64,000 nt of DNA. Origin: Avena insularis. Lineage: Eukaryota > Streptophyta > Magnoliopsida > Poales > Poaceae. The stretch is taken from NCBI GenBank assembly GCA_023614405.1, contig CM042688.1, forward strand, positions 444,282,028 through 444,346,027, given 5' to 3'. The position numbers and the translations under genes are program-made. Shown here piece after piece: positions 55,683 through 62,185 of the stretch (its first letter is position 1; the number at the start of each line of letters is the position of its first letter). The notes below the pieces were generated by a model. That model did not search any database. It saw only the letters and a program-made list of their open reading frames with translations, and was not told the DNA's origin.

Positions 55683-56325
55683 TCTTGGCATAATTTGATG
55701 TATGCCACGATGCTTTTCATTGTAAAAGACACCCACTTTCCATTTTTAGACTACTCAGCTTTGCCTTTGGTTTTTTGATACTACTCGGTTTTGCCCCCCT
55801 CTCTCTTTCGTAGAAGCCCAAACCTGTGCCCACTCTATCTGCTATGCCCTGATTGGTTGTCATAGTTGTCACGCGGATCATGCGCACCAACCGTTGATCC
55901 TGTGTGATCCAACGAGGCTCCTTGCACACGTCGTGCCCTTCACAGGACAGCGCGAGACAGCACGGACGTCTCTCTCAACGAGACTTCTACAAGAAGGAAC
56001 ACGATGCCGTCCATAGAAAAAGTCGTCGAGTGGTCATGTCATGTTTAATCTAGTCTGCAAAGGCTACAAGTCTACTGCATGGCAACTGGTCATCCATGGA
56101 CCACCGGCTATACCATTTTTACTATGCAGCACGCCTGCACTCTCACTTCCGACAGGCCCCCACCACATGAACCTTCCACGCGGCAGCCGCAGCCGAAAGA
56201 GCTACCAACCGGGGCCCTCGAGGAGGCCTAAACGTCCCCGCATTAGAAACCCAGCCTATCGGGTCCTCCATTCGTGCTCATCCACTACTCTCTCTTCCCT
56301 ATCCATCAAAACCCCACAATCTTGA
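55683..56325. other. Intergenic spacer between the array and the XS genes
   Basis: No gene is supported in this 640-bp stretch. It holds two related T-rich phrases (CTACTCAGCTTTGCC near 55752 and CTACTCGGTTTTGCC near 55782), one arm of an inverted repeat at 55885-55909, and a C-rich tail near 56280-56320 that resembles a 5' leader. Confidence 0.6.
55885..55909 (+). repeat. Left arm of an inverted repeat around the XS pseudogene
   Basis: The 25 bases starting CACCAACCGTTGATCCT match the reverse complement of 57408-57432 at 24 of 25 positions. The arms are about 1.5 kb apart and bracket the first XS zinc-finger copy. Confidence 0.75.
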
Positions 56326-57192
56326 ATGTACTTGCACGAACCTTCTCCACGAAACCAGTGCGTGGGGGTGAGTGTCTGGGCATCACCGCCGGGGTGGTGC
56401 TTCACGTGGCAGATCTGGAGGAGCATCACGCAGCAGAAGCCGAAGAGGACGTGCAGTTCAACCCCTTGGGGGACCATGTGCTCGCCGGTGCTGACAACTT
56501 TGGAGGCGCCGATGAGGGCGTGGAGTTCGATGAACACGCTCCGCTCGTGTACCCGGAGGTACATCTATTTCTACATGTTTCATATTTTCTGCTCGAGCTT
56601 AATCTATCCTGGCGTCATAAAAAAACTAGTCCTAATGATTAGATGCAACGTACAAACCGGTACATGGAGAGATCTAGTCTGTTCTGAATGAATCCACATT
56701 ATTTATTTATTAATAAGTTACCAAGAACACAAACCACATTAATTTAGGAGCGAGCTAGGGAGACGACCGTAATGAACTGCTGAACCTGTATAGACATATT
56801 ATTGCATCAAAAGTAACTTGGAATGCTGGAAGGAATATATATTTATTATTTTGCTCATTTTGGTATGTATTCCATACATTATAGGCGTATTCAAGTGAGA
56901 TGGACTCTGACAAGGAGACCAGGGACAACAAGAGCCGCCATGTCATGAAGAACTCAAGAGCGGGATAATTCCTTCCCACACTTGACTTGGGGATCTCAAG
57001 TTCCCTTTCTGTAAGAAAGGAGTCAACCCGAGGATTGCCAGCTTGATTCCGCATGCGGTTGGCATCGGTAAAAGCTCGGCTAGTAAACACAAGTCGGTGA
57101 CCAAGGCTAAGCACGCTGCTTATGTCAAGTTGCTGAGGGAGTATGTCAAGACTGGCCTAGTGTCCCCTTACTTAGGAATCAGCAACTTCTAG
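56326..57192 (+). pseudogene. XS zinc-finger (zf-XS) gene copy, degenerate
   Basis: This is a broken paralogue of the next gene. XS zinc fingers occur in SGS3/IDN2-type proteins that bind dsRNA in RNA silencing. Exon 1 ends at 56558 (frame of FNPLGDHVLAGADNFGG), with a GT donor at 56559. An AG acceptor at 56883-56884 opens exon 2, which reads SSEMDSDKETRDNKSRHVMK and matches the equivalent exon-2 start of the downstream gene. That frame stops at TAA near 56969. After a frameshift the zinc-finger signature resumes from about 56998 (KFPFCKKGVNP, then SLIPHAVGIGKSS and KAKHAAYVKLLREYV) and ends at TAG 57190-57192. The first zinc ligand is Phe (FPFC instead of CPxC). The only nearby ATG (56326) is in another frame from the acidic exon-1 reading. 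Lost frame, lost ligand and no usable start together indicate a pseudogene. Confidence 0.68.
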
Positions 57193-57588
57193 CCGACCAA
57201 CCCCGTCACTGTGCTGACCCAGCCACTAATAATATTTAGTTCTCTTACCGTATCTAGACCCTTAAACTATGGGGATTTCTATTTTCGTACCCTTCAAAAT
57301 TTATTCAAGTCCATTTGTTTATGGAGTTAAAGTTCCGGTGGCATACTCGTTATTTTGCATGGATAGAGGGGTGCCCCCGACAGATATAAGGGTTATCATG
57401 TCCGCTAGATCACAGAGGATCAACGGTTGGTGGGAAAACTGAGTACAACTGAATCGCCATGGTTAGACACGAGGGAAAAAAACGTGACTCACGGTACGCG
57501 TGTGCGTTGCACGCGGAGGTAGCGGACACGTGCAGTGCGATAGCGTCACGGTGCACGGTAGTGCAACGAAACGTCACTTCACTTCTCC
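57193..57588. other. Spacer between the two XS copies
   Basis: No gene is visible. AT-rich sequence to about 57350 is followed by the right arm of the inverted repeat (57408-57432). A GC-rich stretch with several CACGTG- or ACGT-like cores (57500-57580) follows and may belong to the promoter of the next gene. Confidence 0.5.
57408..57432 (-). repeat. Right arm of the inverted repeat
   Basis: GATCACAGAGGATCAACGG and the next six bases form the reverse complement of 55885-55909 with one mismatch. See the left arm. Confidence 0.75.
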
Positions 57589-57597
57589 TTTAATAGA
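57589..57597 (+). promoter_or_regulatory. Possible TATA-like box of the second XS gene
   Basis: TTTAATAGA lies about 100 bp upstream of the expected start codon and is followed by a C-rich leader (CTCACTCAACCGTCTCC) typical of a plant 5' UTR. The assignment rests on position and composition only. Confidence 0.3.
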
Positions 57598-57688
57598 GGC
57601 CTCCCCACTCCCACTCATCACGCACTCGCTCACTCAACCGTCTCCACTGTCCCATCACCTTCTGCAAACGCCCAACAAAACCCCAACC

Positions 57689-58612
57689 ACGCCGGCGACG
57701 GAGAAGATCGGTGCGGTGGCCATTGGCGCCTCCAAGGCCGCTGGCGAGGAGCCCGCCGTCCCTGTCCCCACATCCGCCGTAGCCGCCGGCGAGGAGGGCC
57801 CCGCCGGTCTCGGACAGATCCCGCTCGGCTGGGACCCCTACGAGGAGGTTGTCTACATAAGGCCGGAGAACCCCTACGACACTAGCATCACCGACCCATG
57901 GTCTGAGGTAACTAGGGTTTTCTCCCCTTCCCTTGTTCTTCCCCCGTTCCCATCGTTGGATGCTAGATCGTATGTTATTAGGGCTCGGCTGTTCGTATTT
58001 TTTACAGTAGCTAATCCTCTCGTGTAAGATCTCGATTTTTGATGAATCCCCCTGTTTATAGTTGGGATCAGTATTCGATTTGGTTTGAGATTTGGGGAAT
58101 AATCGGGAGATCTCATTCGGTTAATTTATGTAAAAAATTAATCCCAATAATCAAAGTATCTCAATCATGTCCTTATTTCACTCTACTGTTTTTTCCAATA
58201 GGAGGATAGCAGCGACCTCTACAGCGACGATGAGTCCAAGGACACCAAGACTCGTCATGTGCTGAGGAGGCTAAAGTCCGGTCAGTACAACAACTTCTTC
58301 GCCGGCGACGTGTACAGGTGCCCCTTCTTCCCCACCAGGAGGCTCTGCGCCACGGACTTCAACTGCCTCGTGAAGCATGCCGAGGACGTGAGGACCTGCG
58401 GCGAGTCCGTGAACGTCCATGGCTTCAGGGCCAAGCACCTGGTGTTCGGTCTTCACCTCCGCAATCTCCAGAAGGTGGCTATCGAGGAGGGTCGCATGCC
58501 CCTGATCAGACCCAAGGCACCCAAGGTCAAGGGGCTGCGCAGCAAGAAGTGGAGGAGGCGCCAGAGGAGGGAGGCGTATGCCCTCCTGGCAGAGGCCACG
58601 AGGGGCCACTGA
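57689..58612 (+). CDS. XS zinc-finger (zf-XS) protein, two exons, ACG at the expected start
   Basis: Likely nuclear or RNA-associated protein of the zf-XS family; no XS or XH domain follows. Exon 1 runs to 57907, the intron is 57908-58201 (GTAACT...CAATAG, phase 0), and exon 2 is 58202-58612 (TGA). Exon 1 encodes an Ala/Pro-rich lead and an acidic part (GWDPYEEVVYIRPENPYD). Exon 2 starts SSDLYSDDESKDTKTRHVLR and reaches the zinc-finger-like segment VYRCPFFPTRRL...LVKHAEDV...HGFRAKHL. The usual second Cys is Phe (CPFF). It ends in a basic tail (SKKWRRRQRREAYALL) that could act as a nuclear signal. No ATG lies in frame upstream. At 57689 ACG sits in the position and context (CCAACCACGCCGGCG) where an ATG is expected, giving 209 residues. 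Either a T-to-C change removed the start, or a non-AUG start or an upstream exon is used. The sibling copy lies immediately upstream. Confidence 0.68.
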
Positions 58613-59640
58613 TCAGCTGCTGCTGTAAAGCAGCTTCTTTTGTCTTGTTTGTGTTGAAGCAGTCCGCTACTACTTCTGCTGAGCAGCCTAATTATCGAAC
58701 CTCGTTAAGTACCGTACTATATTAGCTGCTTTATCTACATCTGCTCTGTTTACTGGATTTATTTATGGTGCTAGTTTGTTTTGCTGCTCTAGATTTGCTA
58801 CCAGATTGGGGAAAAACGATCGCAAAAGGAATAATGAATGAAGAGAGAAGTTGCTCTAGATTCCCTACCTTTTTGGGCAAAGAAAAACACAACTGTTAGA
58901 GAGAGAGGGGAAAAGGCGCTCTTAAAAAGGCCAAATAACAAAAAAAAACTTCCACTTTAGGCGTCATGGCGCATGTAACGGCCAAGCCTTTTACCAGACG
59001 ACACCCCCCTCTGAGCGCATGTGAGGTCTTCGGAATATCGGGAGGGCAAAAGTGAGGACAAACAAGACACAATGTTGCTATAGCTAAATCTGACAAAAAG
59101 CTGAATTTGGCTTTACCATGCAATTTGGCTAGAGCTCCACAATATAGCTATTCTAAATCCCTAAACTATGTGGTGCGTTGAAACCTAATGCTTTTCCACC
59201 TACACGTGTGTTGCAAAGTTGCTTGATCGTGCATGCTTACACAAGTGGCCTATAGAGAAACTTATAGAAGCATGGGAAAACGAGCTTCATTTTGGCAAAT
59301 TCAGGACAAGCTTTGTGCAATCGGCAGGCCTGATCGGCTGGGCGGCTACCACCGGGTCATGTACACTTCCTTCTTTTAGGAATTAATAATAACTGTACAC
59401 TTCCTTCTGTCCTATCACGTTACGTCGTGTCAGCACCATGCACCCGCTGCGGATCGGCAACGGGATGGTGGTCTACGTGACCGGTCTCTGCCATGCCAAA
59501 GCCACGTCGCACACCCGTCCCATCGCCTACAGGGACGGACGCCGAATTAAATTGCTAGGATTGGAAACCATCGGTGCTCGCCCGGTCAAACTTGCTTCCG
59601 CATGGGTATGACTAGAATATTGGTAAACGGAATTTAAGCA
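58613..59640. other. Intergenic region after the XS gene
   Basis: It begins with the probable 3' UTR of the XS gene (T-rich to about 58780). The rest is ordinary low-information sequence, with a short direct repeat GTACACTTCCTTCT near 59360 and 59396. Open frames here are short and lack domain signatures. Confidence 0.55.
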
Positions 59641-59843
59641 TCGCCTTCTATCTCCTCAGCACATCACTGTGCAAAATCCCCAACCCATTCCTTCCGCCGG
59701 AGCTGCCACCCCAAGAACCATCGACGCTGCCATAGGCACCGCCGCCGCCTGGCCATACCACCGCAATAGATCACTCCACCTCCACGCCCAGTCCCATCCA
59801 CCGCTACCGACCCTAGGCCACCGCCGCTGCATTAGCTGCTTCC
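59641..59843 (+). promoter_or_regulatory. Probable 5' leader of the exonuclease-like copy
   Basis: This is a C-rich stretch without A-rich runs, typical of a grass 5' UTR, leading to TTCCATGGACG around the ATG at 59844. A frame through it (59669-59875) has no domain and is ignored. Confidence 0.35.
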
Positions 59844-60392
59844 ATGGACGCAGAGTACGGCATGTTCGGCGATAGGAGCGACTATACCGACGAGTACACC
59901 GTCACTGCCCATGGCACCACCAAGCTGGCGGTCGTCCACACAAATGCGTCAGTGGAGGTCGCCAAGGTCATCTCAATGTACGAGTGGTGGCTACAGGAGC
60001 CGATGGATAGGTACAAGATCGTCGGCCTTGAGCTTCGCGAGTTCCTACACAAGAGGGAGATCTACTTCGCCAGCGTCGACATCAAGAATGACACTCCGAA
60101 GCTAGAATAGGACCTCCTCGTTCATGTCGTCAATCACGTCGATCTCCAACGTTTTTGGAGGTACCCGGATGGCGGTACGGGGAAAGCCGGCATGGCTAGA
60201 CTCGCTTCCGACATCATCGACCGCAAGTACGCCGACATGAAAGTCGAGTTCCCGAAGCACCTGCACGAGCGATGGGAGTGGAGGCACCTGGATTACGATG
60301 CGATCAAGTACGCAGCCAGGGACGCGCATGTCTGGTACGAGATGCTCAATAGGATCTGGCGGGTGGGTGAGTGTGTTGTTTACCACTACTAG
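59844..60392 (+). pseudogene. Werner-type 3'-5' exonuclease-like gene, interrupted
   Basis: Related to grass WRN-exonuclease-like (DEDDy, RNase H-fold) proteins. From the ATG the frame reads DYTDEYTVTAHGTTKLAVV, then YEWWLQEPMDRYKIVGLEL, REFLHKREIYFASVDIKND, the helix GKAGMARLASDIIDRKYADM and the Exo III-like IKYAARDAHVWYEML. Two lesions are visible. First, TAG at 60108-60110 interrupts one continuous frame; recognisable sequence continues directly after it in the same phase. Second, the segment between VGLEL and REFL is missing about 40 residues, including the hydrophobic core strand still present in the inverted sibling (IAVVQLSMKGHVLVYQ). The Exo I D-x-E is absent (VGLELR), while the Y-A-A-R-D of Exo III remains. 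Catalysis is therefore unlikely. A possible donor (GTGGGTGAG) near 60361 suggests a lost final exon. Confidence 0.72.
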
Positions 60393-60722
60393 TTTCGCAT
60401 TTCGTTCCTAGTTTTATCTCACATGTATTTTCTAACCATTCTGTGTGTAAGAACCAAGCTCGTATGATCCCTGTGATATTAGCTACTTAACCTGTATGAA
60501 TTACATTCCCCCTTTTGTATGCTCAACATTCATTCTTACAAATTCTGTCTGTGCCATTTGCATGCGGCAGAATCCAGGACTGACATGCATAAGGTGTGAT
60601 ACAGTCATAAGTCATAACCAAACCCAGATTATAGTTTGACAAAGGTAATACACAGCAGTTCGTAATTGCTCACATAGTGTACTTATGAAATAACATGTTT
60701 TCATAACCACAACAATCATGCA
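60393..60722. other. Spacer between the two convergent exonuclease-like copies
   Basis: No gene is seen in these 330 bp. It is AT-rich and fits 3' UTR sequence from both sides. It contains one copy of a short repeat (60548-60576) that recurs in the same orientation at 61855-61883. Confidence 0.5.
60548..60576 (+). repeat. Short direct repeat flanking the minus-strand exonuclease-like gene (copy 1)
   Basis: TCTGTGCCATTTGCATGC and the next bases match 61855-61883 at about 24 of 29 positions. The pair brackets the minus-strand gene, so it could be a relic of a duplication or insertion. Confidence 0.5.
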
Positions 60723-61617
60723 CTAATAGTCTACATACCGGCCTGTTGGAGAAGGCAACCGATCCCAGGATGCCTTCAGTCGCTTGCCCCGGTTTGTAGA
60801 TTCATCTACACTCCAGCATCTAGGGCAAACAACCTGCTTTGGTGGTGGTTCAATGATGCGATGCCTGGAACAAGATTTTACAATATGGCGGTACAGCTCG
60901 TGGCTAACATACCCGTCAATTGCAGCGTACTTCGGATTAGGTTCAGAAAATGGCTTATCCTCCCAGTAATCATGCCCTAAACGCCTCCACGAACATCTCG
61001 GCAATTTGTCCTTCATGTCAGCGTACCACGGGTCGATGAGTTCGGAGGCAAGAGCGGCCATCCCGGTCTTGCCGCCCTTCGTCCCTGGGATCCAGTAAAT
61101 TTCCTGGATGTCCACTCTGCACTCCTTTGGGATTCTAATGTTGACAGTCGGGCTTTCAAGCAGTTTAGTGTCATTCGTGATGTCAACACTAGTAAATGTT
61201 ATGTGCTGGTTCACGAGAAAGTCATGAAACAGATCCCTAATGCTTTCACCCCAACTGCATGAAAATGAATTCAGACAAATAATATAGCAATAACTTTTGC
61301 AAACAGACAGTTCAGGAACAAAAAGACAGCAAAGTCTACCATATCCCGTCAGCCCCCTTCTCGCAAAAAGGCTGGTATACGAGGACGTGCCCCTTCATGG
61401 AGAGTTGCACCACGGCGATCCTACGGTGATCGCGGTACTGTACTTTCGAGACTCTGAACCTGTTTTCTTGAACTACAGCCAACTCATGTAATTATTGAGA
61501 GTTCCTCACCGTCCAGGGTCGGTGGTGTATATGACATCGATCTTCTTCCGCCATGTACTTGATGTCGAAGTCGCGCGATTTCTTACTGCCGTCATTTCGG
61601 ACGTCTGGAGCGTCCAT
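60723..61617 (-). CDS. Werner-type 3'-5' exonuclease-like protein, likely inactive
   Basis: Inverted sibling of the upstream copy. A spliced model with canonical sites gives 231 residues: 61617-61587, 61472-61340, 61254-60723. Introns are 61586-61473 (GTAAGA...GTAG, 114 bp) and 61339-61255 (GTAGAC...GCAG, 85 bp), and phases fit. The protein contains the core strand RIAVVQLSMKGHVLVYQ, WGESIRDLFHDFLVNQHI, FTSVDITNDTKLLES, the helix GKTGMAALASELIDPWYADM and Exo III-like PKYAAIDGYVSHELYRHIV, then a tail with CPRC. The Exo I D-x-E strand is absent, so nuclease activity is doubtful. Read without the first intron, the region still resembles the family's N-terminus (DFDIKYMAEE, then IDVIYTTDPG in another frame) but meets TAA at 61494-61492. 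The first intron may therefore be decayed coding sequence, and the gene a pseudogene. Its 5' end faces the F-box gene. Confidence 0.58.
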
Positions 61618-62185
61618 GACTACAGGCAAGAGGGAAAGGATACGGAGGAAGAGGGTGATGCGCTGGTGGAGGAAATGGATGAGGCCGTGGAGGAGAAAGA
61701 CGATGAGTCCATGGAGGAGGAAATGAGACGGAGAAGTGAAAGATTGGAACCGCCCTTACCAATATATGGAATGGTGCACGACCGTTCGTAGTAGGGTGAA
61801 GGTGGAGAAAAATGGCGATTTTACACGTCGACGCTAGTGCTTCCTAAAACTTGTTCTGTGCCACTTGCATGCAGTGGAATCAATTCAAACATAGGCATGT
61901 TTGCGCGTGCCGACCTTCACTCACTGACAGGCGGGCCGCACATTTCTCTTTTACGATTTATTTTTTCACTTCCTCTATACGGTTTCGGTGCCCGCCCTTA
62001 ATAATTACGCCCCCCCTTCTTGTCTTCCACGCAGACGAGAACCGGCGGCGGCGGCGGTTCCTTGTAGATTCACTCTCCACTCGAACAACTTCCCCCATCC
62101 CTGATTCCACCCCCTCTCGAATCCATCCGCCTCCTTATGACAACGCCTCCATTAATCTACCGGATTCCAGACTCCATTTACCGCT
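61618..62185. promoter_or_regulatory. Shared divergent upstream region
   Basis: About 570 bp lie between the 5' ends of the minus-strand exonuclease-like gene and the plus-strand F-box gene. The half near the minus-strand gene is CT-rich on that strand (a 5' UTR-like tract at 61630-61750). The half near the F-box gene is C-rich on the plus strand. The acidic frame on the plus strand at 61495-61791 is the complement of this tract and is not taken as a gene. A second copy of the short repeat sits at 61855-61883. Confidence 0.4.

Noticed and set aside
1104..55687. Dozens of 60-301-codon open frames across the array, mainly on the minus strand
   Set aside because: They are products of a 48-bp period (16 codons without stops). 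Several phases are open at once, ends coincide with 40-bp monomers or single-base shifts, and no domain other than the 16-residue repeat is present.
56041..56325. 94-codon plus-strand frame upstream of the first XS copy
   Set aside because: Low-complexity Pro/Ser-rich translation, no family resemblance; more likely leader or spacer.
58271..58609. Minus-strand frame of 112 codons opposite the XS gene
   Set aside because: It mirrors exon 2 of the XS gene in a GC-rich region and has no domain.
59669..60105. Short plus-strand frames overlapping the exonuclease-like copy
   Set aside because: They are in other phases than the frame with family motifs and are Ser/Thr/Arg-rich by GC composition.
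61495..61791. Acidic 98-codon plus-strand frame (EEEGDALVEEMDEAVEEKD)
   Set aside because: It is the complement of the 5' region of the minus-strand exonuclease-like gene; the acidic run is the complement of a CT-rich leader.
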